Shown: piece after piece, positions 1-5,176 of the stretch
Position numbering within the stretch: position 1 is the first letter of the stretch
How the letters are laid out: every line of letters begins with the position of its first letter
Assembly: GCA_030591625.1 (NCBI GenBank)
Contig: JAUVAR010000112.1
Location: 1 to 7,813, forward strand
Direction of reading: 5' to 3'
DNA from: Candidatus Zixiibacteriota bacterium
GTDB taxonomy: Bacteria; Zixibacteria; MSB-5A5; GN15; FEB-12
DNA length: 7,813 nucleotides
Notes under the pieces: model-generated
Seen by the model: the letters and a program-made list of their open reading frames with translations, nothing else
Database searches by the model: none
What the model was told of the DNA's origin: nothing
Translations under genes and position numbers: made by a program

Positions 1-618
1 ATGAAAATCGCCAACGAACAAATCGACGACGTTGTCATTGGGTCGGTAGTGCCACCGTTGACATCTGTATTTGAGACGACCTCAAAGCGATATTTTGGCT
101 GTTTCCCAACAATAGTTTCGGCACATATTGATCTGCCGATCAAGATCAAGATCGATCAACCGGATCAGCTTGGAGCGGACAGGATCGCCAATTCTGTCGC
201 TGCATTTGCTAAATTTGGCGGTCCAACAATTATTGTAGATTTTGGGACATCAACGAATTTTGATATTATTGACGCCGAAGGGTCATTTATAGGTGGTGTA
301 CTTTGTCCCGGCCCGCAAACATCAATGTCCGAACTGGCCAAACGAGCCTCACGTCTATTTGAGATCAGAATAGAAAAACCGAACTCGGCGATTGGTCGTT
401 CGACGGCCGAGGCGTTAAAATCGGGATTCTTCTACGGGACAATCGGACAGGTCGATTTCTTGCTCGATAAAATTATCGAAGAGGCGGATTTTGGAACCCC
501 GAATATTATTGCGACCGGTGGGTTTGCTCAGGGTATCAAAGATCATTCGCGGTATATCAAGATAGTTGAACCGAATTTGACGCTTGATGGTTTGCGCTTG
601 ATCGCTCTGGCGGTTTAG
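1..618 (+). CDS. coaX: Type III pantothenate kinase, 3' part (N-terminus outside window)
   Basis: This is an ATP-dependent kinase of the BAF/CoaX family that phosphorylates pantothenate, the first step of CoA synthesis in the cytoplasm. In the 205 visible residues I see SVVP at 15-18 and GADR at 58-61. The Asp of GADR (residue 60) matches the catalytic Asp of the Thermotoga maritima enzyme. DFGTST (80-85) stands where DxGTAT is usual, followed by GGVLCPG (98-104), the AEALKSG helix start (137-143), ATGG (171-174) and LTLDGLRL near the end. Family members are about 250 residues and begin with a DxGNT phosphate-binding motif, which is missing here. The first base of the window is therefore an internal in-frame Met, and roughly 45 residues lie upstream. 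The 3' end converges on the Cys-rich gene at 679-999. Type III enzymes are known to escape CoA feedback. The family call is firm; the true start cannot be seen. Confidence 0.93.
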   Translation: MKIANEQIDDVVIGSVVPPLTSVFETTSKRYFGCFPTIVSAHIDLPIKIKIDQPDQLGADRIANSVAAFAKFGGPTIIVDFGTSTNFDIIDAEGSFIGGVLCPGPQTSMSELAKRASRLFEIRIEKPNSAIGRSTAEALKSGFFYGTIGQVDFLLDKIIEEADFGTPNIIATGGFAQGIKDHSRYIKIVEPNLTLDGLRLIALAV

Positions 619-619
619 C

Positions 620-654
620 AAAAAAAACGGCCACACAATTGTGCGACCGCTTTT
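620..654 (-). terminator. Rho-independent terminator of the two-CW gene(s)
   Basis: A 14-bp stem (623-636 with 641-654) closes an AATT loop. On the minus strand it is followed by eight T (the A run at 620-627). Three positions do not pair as plus-strand RNA (A627/C650, C631/A646, A633/C644) but become U-G or G-U wobble pairs in minus-strand RNA. The hairpin is therefore built for transcription leaving 679-999. The four T after the right arm may give weak termination for coaX as well. Confidence 0.82.
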
Positions 655-678
655 GAATTATCTCAAATTGAATTGTAA

Positions 679-999
679 TTATTTATTGGCAGTTGCCTCG
701 GCCAATGTTTTGGTTAGATTATTGAAAATCTTAAATGTTGGTCCTTCTTCCTCTTTAATTTGTAAGTAGATAGAGCATTGGCGACATGTTTTCTCTTTTT
801 CTGCAAATGTTCCCTGAACTTTGCCGCCACAAAGAGTTCCGGCTACTGCCCAGCAAATTCGACCACCATTCTTGCCGCTGTTAGCACCATTGCTTTTTGT
901 GTCTGTTGCTGCAGAACAGACTCCCAATTCTTTTGACTTAAGCCCCCCAGTTTCGCGCCCGCACTTTTTAATTTCCCAGCAGTTGAGCTTCTTAGCCAT
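679..999 (-). CDS. Two-CW domain-containing Cys-rich small protein (copy 1)
   Basis: A 106-residue protein with no signal peptide or membrane segment, so probably cytoplasmic. It carries two Cys-Trp motifs, NCWEIKKCGR at 6-15 and CWAVAGTLC at 49-57, plus C28 and a C72-x2-C75 pair: seven cysteines in all. This arrangement matches what I know as the two-CW domain family, found alone or attached to sensor and chemoreceptor proteins in environmental bacteria. Its function is not established. Metal or Fe-S binding, or redox sensing, is inference from the Cys pattern. The C-terminal tail after about residue 92 is Lys/Ala/Thr-rich and absent from its neighbour. AGGAG lies 7 bases before the ATG. About 55 of 95 aligned positions are identical to the product of 1186-1473, with no gaps, so this is a tandem duplicate. 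It is followed by a strong terminator. Confidence 0.85.
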   Translation of the reverse strand: MAKKLNCWEIKKCGRETGGLKSKELGVCSAATDTKSNGANSGKNGGRICWAVAGTLCGGKVQGTFAEKEKTCRQCSIYLQIKEEEGPTFKIFNNLTKTLAEATANK

Positions 1000-1128
1000 T
1001 AAATGTCTCCTGTTGTAATAGGTGTATTAACCTCTTAATTATCGGCTATTGGTAAGATTTATCTACAATCATGACAACATGGAGGAAACAAGCCTATTTG
1101 GTTGGGATTATTCTGAGGAGATTATCGT

Positions 1129-1171
1129 AAAAAAAGGATTGAGCAATTCACTTAAATTAGGAATTGGTCAA
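1129..1171 (-). terminator. Possible terminator after the upstream two-CW gene
   Basis: On the minus strand, just past the stop of 1186-1473, arms 1161-1171 and 1139-1149 form an 11-bp stem with one C-C mismatch around an 11-base loop. Seven T (A run 1129-1135) follow, but only after a gap of a few bases, and the stem is AT-rich. It could partly separate the two paralogues into different transcripts. This is a weak call. Confidence 0.35.
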
Positions 1172-1185
1172 ATTATAGGGGGGCT

Positions 1186-1473
1186 TTAAACTATGGAGAA
1201 GATTTGGAAGTTTGAACCTTCCTCGGCACAAACTGATTTGTAAAACTTGCATTGACGGCAAGGCTTCCACTTATCTGCAAATGTCCCTTGAATTTTACCA
1301 TCGCAGAGAGTACCTGCAACAGACCAGCAGAGGCGACCACTATTTTTCCCACCATTTATGCCATCGTTGTACATCTCGATAGATGCAGTACATACGCCGA
1401 GATCTTTAGTTTTGCATCCGCCTGGTTCGCGACCGCAATTCATTACGTCCCAACAGTTTAATTTCTTGGACAA
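1186..1473 (-). CDS. Two-CW domain-containing Cys-rich small protein (copy 2, TTG start)
   Basis: A 95-residue paralogue of the neighbouring protein. It has the same seven cysteines (7, 13, 28, 49, 57, 72, 75), both CW motifs (NCWDVMNCGR at 6-15, CWSVAGTLC at 49-57) and the CRQC pair. Two further cysteines, C20 and C82, are absent from copy 1. The start is TTG: translation from it gives SKKLNCW, which aligns with AKKLNCW of the paralogue, and AGGAG sits 5 bases upstream. The first ATG, at codon 11, would cut off the first CW motif. There is no signal peptide. Role unknown; a metal-binding or thiol-redox role is inference. It is divergent from groES across 336 bases and lies upstream of copy 1 on the same strand, 186 bases away, each with its own ribosome site. 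Confidence 0.84.
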   Translation of the reverse strand: MSKKLNCWDVMNCGREPGGCKTKDLGVCTASIEMYNDGINGGKNSGRLCWSVAGTLCDGKIQGTFADKWKPCRQCKFYKSVCAEEGSNFQIFSIV

Positions 1474-1478
1474 GTGTG

Positions 1479-1483
1479 CTCCT
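1479..1483 (-). promoter_or_regulatory. Ribosome binding site that fixes a TTG start
   Basis: The minus strand reads AGGAG, then five bases, then TTG. No other Shine-Dalgarno site fits the downstream ATG at codon 11. Together with the paralogue's aligned N-terminus, this settles the start. Confidence 0.75.
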
Positions 1484-1688
1484 GATGTGTATATCTAGTG
1501 GTCACTTTTTATTGTCGGCAGAGATGAAAAGATATTTAAGACTTAAAATATTACATGATATTCAGTTCTATAACAGGAGATAAAAGGCTGAGAGACGATA
1601 GACGAGAAACGAAAGATGCCAAAATGGCAGGTGGATGTATGTATTTGTCAAAAAATGTCAAAATATACCAAAATAAGTGAAACAATGG

Positions 1689-1716
1689 TTGACAGAATTT
1701 GTATTAAATGTATGTT
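1689..1716 (+). promoter_or_regulatory. Sigma70-type promoter of groESL
   Basis: A perfect -35 hexamer TTGACA (1689-1694) is followed by a 16-base spacer and the -10 TATGTT (1711-1716, 4 of 6). Transcription would start near 1723, inside the CIRCE operator, so a bound repressor would block initiation. The 5-bp CIRCE extension also overlaps the -10. The same 9-base context GGTTGACAG and 16-base spacer recur before the gene at 4402. Confidence 0.75.
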
Positions 1717-1756
1717 GTTTGTTAGCACTCGCGCTTAGTGAGTGCTAACAAACAAC
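1714..1756 (+). promoter_or_regulatory. CIRCE operator (HrcA binding site), extended inverted repeat
   Basis: TTAGCACTC (1722-1730), nine bases, then GAGTGCTAA (1740-1748) is an exact match to the CIRCE consensus bound by the HrcA heat-shock repressor. The inverted repeat continues perfectly outward, so each arm is 17 bases (1714-1730 and 1740-1756). In the mRNA it would form a stable 5' hairpin about 50 bases before the groES start. Confidence 0.96.
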
Positions 1757-1809
1757 GTGGATAGAAAACAAAGTAAACAACAAACATATAATGAGCTGGA
1801 GGAAAGCTT

Positions 1810-2103
1810 ATGCAGTTCAAACCACTCGCAGACAGAGTGCTCGTAAAACCACTCGAAGAAGCCGAAACATTAAAAGGTGGAATCATTATTCCTGATACCG
1901 CCAAAGAAAAACCGATGCAGGGTGAGATCGTTGAAATCGGCCCAGGCCGTATTTCCGACGAAGGCAAACTCGTCGAAATGAGCATCAAAAAAGGTGACCG
2001 CGTACTTTATGGTAAGTACTCAGGCACAGAAGTTACAGTTGAAAGTGATGACATGCTCATTATGCGTGAGTCAGATATTTTTGCCATCATAGTTAACAGC
2101 TAA
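1810..2103 (+). CDS. groES: Co-chaperonin GroES
   Basis: The 10-kDa lid of the GroEL folding chamber, acting as a cytoplasmic heptamer that caps GroEL in an ATP-dependent cycle. At 97 residues it has the usual family length. It starts with the typical FKPLADRVLVKP strand (3-14). The mobile loop spans roughly 16-33, with GGIIIPD (23-29) supplying the hydrophobic tripeptide III (25-27) that docks on GroEL, where IVL or IML is common. Later come GEIVEIGPG (38-46), KKGDRVLYGKYSG (60-72) and the C-terminal strand DIFAII (89-94). GGAGG lies 7 bases before the ATG. It is the first gene of the operon, 29 bases ahead of groEL, behind the promoter and CIRCE operator, so heat induction through HrcA is expected. 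No odd features. Confidence 0.98.
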   Translation: MQFKPLADRVLVKPLEEAETLKGGIIIPDTAKEKPMQGEIVEIGPGRISDEGKLVEMSIKKGDRVLYGKYSGTEVTVESDDMLIMRESDIFAIIVNS

Positions 2104-2132
2104 ATTTAAAAAAATTCTCAGGAGAAATTATA

Positions 2133-3785
2133 ATGGCAAAGCTAATTGAATTTGATATGAATGCCCGCGCCAAACTTAAGGTGGGTGTTGATAAACTTGC
2201 TGACGCAGTCAAAGTAACTTTAGGACCTCGTGGTCGTAATGTTGCTATCGATAAAAAGTTCGGTGCCCCGACTATCACCAAAGATGGTGTCACAGTTGCC
2301 AAGGAAATCGAACTTGAAGATAATTTTGAAAATATGGGTGCGCAGATGGTCAAGGAAGTTGCTTCCCGCACTTCTGACGTAGCCGGTGACGGTACAACAA
2401 CCGCCACAATCATTGCCCAGGCGATTTATCGCGAAGGTCTCAAGAATGTAACCGCCGGTCATAACCCTATGGCTATCAAGCGTGGTATCGACAAAGCTGT
2501 TTCGTTCGTTACTGAGGAAATCAAGAAGATTTCCAAACCAGTTGCGAACAAAGAAGAGATCGCTCAGGTCGGTACAATCTCTGCCAACAATGACTCACAG
2601 ATCGGTAACTTAATCTCCGAAGCTATGGAAAAAGTTGGTAAAGATGGCGTTATCACCGTTGAAGAAGCAAAAACTGCCGAGACGACACTTGACGTTGTTG
2701 AAGGTATGCAGTTTGATCGCGGTTATGTTTCACCGTACTTTGTAACCGATCCAGATTCGATGGAAACAGTCTTAGAAGATCCGATGATTCTTATCTATGA
2801 CAAGAAGATCTCGGCTATGAAAGAACTTCTTCCTGTATTGGAAAAGGTTGCTCAGGCTGGTCGTCCTCTTATGATTATTGCAGAAGATATCGACGGTGAA
2901 GCACTTGCTACGCTTGTTGTCAACAAGCTTCGTGGCACTATCAAAGTCGCAGCCGTCAAGGCTCCGGGCTTTGGTGATCGTCGCAAAGCGATGCTTGAAG
3001 ATATTGCTACACTGACCAATGGTCGGGTTATTTCCGAAGAACTCGGTTTCAAACTCGAAAATGCGGTTGTAACAGATCTCGGTACTTCCAAAAAAATCAC
3101 CATCGACAAAGACAATACTACTATCGTTGAAGGTGGTGGAGAGAAAAAAGATATCCAGGCTCGTATCGGTCAGATCCGCAAGCAAATCGAAGATACTACT
3201 TCTGATTACGACAAAGAGAAACTGCAGGAACGTTTGGCCAAGTTGGCCGGCGGTGTTGCTGTTATCAATGTTGGTGCAGCTACTGAAACTGAAATGAAAG
3301 AGAAGAAGGCTCGTGTTGAAGATGCTCTTCATGCGACCCGCGCAGCTGTCGAAGAAGGTATTGTTCCTGGCGGTGGTGTGGCTCTCCTTCGTATGATCAG
3401 CAAACTCGATGCTGTCAAAGTGAACGATGAAGAAGCGGTGGGAATCTCAATCGTTCGTAAGGCACTCGAAGAGCCGATTCGTCAGATCGCGACCAACTCT
3501 GGTGTTGAAGGTTCAATCGTTGTGAATAGAGTCTTGTCTGAGAAGGATGCTTTTGGTTACAACGCTCAGACCGATGTTTATGAAGATATGATCAAGGCCG
3601 GTGTCATTGACCCGACCAAAGTAACTCGTACAGCTCTCGAAAATGCATCTTCGATTGCCGGACTGTTGTTGACTACCGAAGCGGTAATCTGCGACAAGCC
3701 GGAAGCGAAGACTGCAGGCGGCGGCATGCCTGATCCAGGTATGGGCGGCATGGGTGGTATGGGTGGAATGGGCGGAATGTACTAA
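2133..3785 (+). CDS. groEL: Chaperonin GroEL (Hsp60)
   Basis: The 60-kDa chaperonin that forms a double seven-membered ring in the cytoplasm and folds proteins with ATP and GroES. At 550 residues it is full length. The equatorial domain begins at the N-terminus with TLGPRGRNV (29-37), the nucleotide-contact KDG (50-52) and GDGTTT (85-90). The apical domain spans about 190-375, with the substrate groove in between. D397 in ARVEDALHATR matches the ATP-hydrolysis Asp 398 of E. coli. The family signature AAVEEGIVPGGG is at 404-415. The tail is a flexible Gly-Gly-Met repeat (537-549) ending in Tyr. AGGAG lies 8 bases before the ATG. It is the second gene after groES, with a 29-base gap, and a terminator follows. 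GGT, CGT and AAG-rich codon use suggests high expression. This is the best marker in the window for placing the organism. Confidence 0.99.
   Translation: MAKLIEFDMNARAKLKVGVDKLADAVKVTLGPRGRNVAIDKKFGAPTITKDGVTVAKEIELEDNFENMGAQMVKEVASRTSDVAGDGTTTATIIAQAIYREGLKNVTAGHNPMAIKRGIDKAVSFVTEEIKKISKPVANKEEIAQVGTISANNDSQIGNLISEAMEKVGKDGVITVEEAKTAETTLDVVEGMQFDRGYVSPYFVTDPDSMETVLEDPMILIYDKKISAMKELLPVLEKVAQAGRPLMIIAEDIDGEALATLVVNKLRGTIKVAAVKAPGFGDRRKAMLEDIATLTNGRVISEELGFKLENAVVTDLGTSKKITIDKDNTTIVEGGGEKKDIQARIGQIRKQIEDTTSDYDKEKLQERLAKLAGGVAVINVGAATETEMKEKKARVEDALHATRAAVEEGIVPGGGVALLRMISKLDAVKVNDEEAVGISIVRKALEEPIRQIATNSGVEGSIVVNRVLSEKDAFGYNAQTDVYEDMIKAGVIDPTKVTRTALENASSIAGLLLTTEAVICDKPEAKTAGGGMPDPGMGGMGGMGGMGGMY
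3741..3779 (+). repeat. GGM-coding 9-base repeats at the groEL 3' end
   Basis: Four imperfect copies of ATGGGNGGN plus a final ATG encode the (GGM)n C-terminal tail of GroEL. Such tails project into the folding cavity. Copies differ at third bases, so they are not a recent slippage product. Confidence 0.9.
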
Positions 3786-3812
3786 ATCCGTTCTGTTCCT
3801 TTTATATATACA

Positions 3813-3842
3813 AAAGCCTCGTGCATCATCGCACGGGGCTTT
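3813..3842 (+). terminator. Rho-independent terminator of groESL
   Basis: AAAGCCTCGTGC (3813-3824) pairs with GCACGGGGCTTT (3831-3842) over 12 bp around the loop ATCATC. The one non-Watson-Crick pair is U3819-G3836, allowed in plus-strand RNA but an A-C mismatch in minus-strand RNA. The T tract is short (TTTCTATTTG). It lies 28 bases after the groEL stop and may also help stop the converging gene at 3868-4248. Confidence 0.88.
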
Positions 3843-3867
3843 CTATTTGATATATCGTAGTCTTTTA

Positions 3868-4248
3868 TTACACTGTTTTGAGTGATTCTGCATGCAGTCC
3901 TTTATTTTTCATCATGATCAGTAAGAACCGGCGGTAAGGTGCGAAGCGACAGCGTTGGTCACATGGTGCGTGTTTGTCGATATCGGTACAAAGATTTCTA
4001 CATTGGTCGGTTCCGGTCAACTTGGTATCTGGTATTTCTTCTTTAATTTCATCTTCAAAGTGAGTTACCGGAATAGTCAAAGTAGTATCACAACCCTCAA
4101 TAGCATGATTAAAATAGTAAAGGCTGATTTCGTAATACTCATCAGCAAAGGTTATTCCTATAGGGACAATCTTGGCAGAAGAGATAAATTCTTCCTTGGA
4201 AATCCATGTACCACACTTTGAACATTTTTTGAATTTTGCGTTTTCCAT
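3868..4248 (-). CDS. Cys-rich protein of unknown function with N-terminal CxxC
   Basis: I do not recognise a named family. The 126-residue product has no signal peptide and no membrane segment. A zinc-ribbon-like KKCSKCGTWIS (7-17, C9 and C12) is followed by an acidic and aromatic central part with DEYYEISLYYFNH (36-48) and GCDTTLTIPVTHFEDE (52-67, C53). Near the C-terminus comes a second cluster with spacing C83-x3-C87-x8-C96-x3-C100, and then APYRRF (103-108). Seven cysteines suggest metal binding, but no ligand set is proven. The start is the only one available: an in-frame stop lies six codons upstream with no alternative start codon between. The nearest Shine-Dalgarno-like run, AGGGG, is only 2 bases from the ATG, which is unusually close. 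It converges on groEL and diverges from 4402, with its own promoter at 4317-4344. It could be a small metal-binding regulator or an adaptor; this is undecided. Confidence 0.75.
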   Translation of the reverse strand: MENAKFKKCSKCGTWISKEEFISSAKIVPIGITFADEYYEISLYYFNHAIEGCDTTLTIPVTHFEDEIKEEIPDTKLTGTDQCRNLCTDIDKHAPCDQRCRFAPYRRFLLIMMKNKGLHAESLKTV

Positions 4249-4263
4249 AACCCCTACAAGTTG

Positions 4264-4277
4264 TTATATATATATAA
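4264..4277. repeat. AT palindrome containing (TA)6
   Basis: A perfect 14-base palindrome, TTATATATATATAA, lies in the leader of the minus-strand gene between the divergent promoters. It is a simple repeat that could be easily melted DNA or only AT bias; no function can be read from it. Confidence 0.7.
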
Positions 4278-4316
4278 TATAGTTCTATTACTTATTTCGG
4301 CAGTTGGATGCAAAAA

Positions 4317-4344
4317 ATTATATTGCAAATGTTCCTTTTGTTAA
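4317..4344 (-). promoter_or_regulatory. Sigma70-type promoter of the Cys-rich gene at 3868-4248
   Basis: On the minus strand, TTAACA (4344 down to 4339, 5 of 6) is followed by a 16-base spacer and a perfect TATAAT (4322 down to 4317). The start near 4310 leaves a leader of about 60 bases. One GCAAATGTT repeat lies in the spacer. Confidence 0.65.
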
Positions 4345-4353
4345 GCAAATGTT
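4325..4353. repeat. Pair of 9-bp direct repeats 20 bp apart
   Basis: GCAAATGTT occurs at 4325-4333 and again at 4345-4353, exactly 20 bp apart, close to two helical turns. The copies overlap the minus-strand promoter and sit 15 bp before the plus -35 hexamer. This could be a regulator site for one or both divergent genes, but chance in AT-rich DNA is possible. Confidence 0.5.
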
Positions 4354-4367
4354 ACAAAATCGATTGG

Positions 4368-4395
4368 TTGACAGTTCCTTTCAAAAAGCTATCTT
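4368..4395 (+). promoter_or_regulatory. Sigma70-type promoter that may give a leaderless mRNA
   Basis: A perfect -35 TTGACA (4368-4373), a 16-base spacer and the -10 TATCTT (4390-4395, 4 of 6). Seven bases past the -10 is position 4402, which is the A of the ATG. The layout copies the groES promoter, including the GGTTGACAG context and the TATnTT -10. Confidence 0.65.
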
Positions 4396-4401
4396 TGATT
4401 T

Positions 4402-5154
4402 ATGGTAATTAAAACGAATATAGAAAATTGGCTGACAGATGAGTTTCCATCTGATCGCCTGACCTGGCAGAAAGGTCTGCCAACCTTTCATCCTGAATCG
4501 GCAGAAGAAGCATCAAGGCTTATCAAGCTTGCGATCAAACATGCTCAACCGTTGTACCTAAATGGGTTTGGGAATAATATTGATCCGGTCGGTGAAAAGT
4601 TTGAGCACTGTCTGTTGGTAAAAACAGATCGCCTTAATAAACTTCTGGAAATTGCACCTGAGGATTTCTATGTCAAAGCAGGTGGTGGGTATCCACTCAA
4701 AGAACTCAACAAACGGTTGGCCGAAAATGATCTTTATTTCCCGCATTCATCGTTGCCGTATGTTGGTTCGGTTGGCGGAGCGGTCGCGGTTGGTTTATCG
4801 GCGGAACTTCACGATCATGATCTGCCTATAAAGAAATATCTAATCAGTGCTGAAATTGTAACAGCGGACGGAGAGATAATTACTCCTGGTTCGGTATGTT
4901 TCAAGTCGGTTTCGGGATATGATATTGTGAAGATATTTTCTCCAAGTTGGGGACTTCTGGGATTGGTAGTATCGGCGACGTTTCGGGTTATGCCTGTATC
5001 GGGAGAATTAGATTTTAAAGCGATGAAAATGCGTGAGGTTAACCGCAAGAATTTCCTGGCTGGCCTTGAAGAAAACAACACTGATACATCGGCGATTTAT
5101 TCAAGAAAAATTAAGAACAAGTTTGATCCGGCAACTGTTTTACCTGTAGTATAA
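4402..5154 (+). CDS. Compact FAD-binding PCMH-type oxidoreductase (GlcE/GlcD-like)
   Basis: This looks like the FAD subunit of the glycolate oxidase/D-lactate dehydrogenase group, which oxidises 2-hydroxy acids. Motifs run in family order. The first PCMH half has FHPESAEEASRLIKLA (29-44) and GFGNN (55-59), where GxGTN is usual. Next come VKAGGGYPLKELN (91-103), the FAD loop GSVGGAVA (122-129), SGYDIVKIFS (171-180) and WGLLGLV (183-189). The chain then ends at 250 residues, while GlcE is about 350 and GlcD about 450-500. The usual substrate-binding cap domain is nearly absent, yet the C-terminal helix with KIKNKFDPATVLP (236-248) is kept. An in-frame TGA two codons upstream fixes the ATG, and no Shine-Dalgarno site is visible. 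A 22-base gap leads to the CoA-binding gene. Substrate and partner subunits are unknown; no GlcF-type Fe-S gene is in the window. Confidence 0.82.
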   Translation: MVIKTNIENWLTDEFPSDRLTWQKGLPTFHPESAEEASRLIKLAIKHAQPLYLNGFGNNIDPVGEKFEHCLLVKTDRLNKLLEIAPEDFYVKAGGGYPLKELNKRLAENDLYFPHSSLPYVGSVGGAVAVGLSAELHDHDLPIKKYLISAEIVTADGEIITPGSVCFKSVSGYDIVKIFSPSWGLLGLVVSATFRVMPVSGELDFKAMKMREVNRKNFLAGLEENNTDTSAIYSRKIKNKFDPATVLPVV

Positions 5155-5176
5155 ATAAGGAAATTGGAGTACGAAA

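Larger units (their letters stand above)
1474..1809. other. Divergent intergenic region between two-CW gene and groES
   Basis: These 336 bases hold no gene I can support. From left to right they contain an AT-rich imperfect palindrome at 1532-1551 (ATATTTAAG, A, CTTAAAATAT), a purine-rich stretch about 1575-1616 and a small palindrome at 1617-1629 (TGCCA, AAA, TGGCA). After these come two TGTCAAAA repeats (1646-1653 and 1656-1663), the groES promoter (1689-1716), the CIRCE operator and the groES ribosome site. No convincing promoter for the minus-strand gene was found. Confidence 0.6.

Noticed and set aside
1..3. ATG at the very first base as the coaX start
   Set aside because: The protein would lack the N-terminal DxGNT phosphate-binding motif and about 45 residues, so this Met is internal.
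1079..1189. A 36-codon plus-strand frame starting ATGGAGGAAACA between the two-CW genes
   Set aside because: No ribosome site precedes it, it matches nothing I know, it overlaps the end of 1186-1473, and it contains the possible terminator hairpin.
821..1461. Plus-strand open frames opposite the two-CW genes (821-1018 and 1252-1461)
   Set aside because: They are antisense shadows. The minus-strand frames have ribosome sites, paralogy with each other and conserved Cys motifs.
1646..1661. Two TTGACA hexamers on the minus strand as a promoter for the two-CW gene
   Set aside because: No acceptable -10 box lies 15-19 bases downstream of either, and they are about 175 bases from the start codon.
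2772..3332. A long open frame (186 codons) on the minus strand inside groEL
   Set aside because: It lies wholly within a highly conserved gene. Its product is a low-complexity Ser/Thr/Phe-rich shadow with no motif, and groEL codon bias explains the lack of stops.
3741..3779. ATGGGNGGN repeats as a possible mobile or CRISPR-like repeat
   Set aside because: They encode the well-known GGM tail of GroEL and have no spacers.
3955..4221. An 88-codon plus-strand frame opposite the Cys-rich gene
   Set aside because: No ribosome site and no recognisable motif; the opposite strand has a good promoter and a patterned Cys-rich product.
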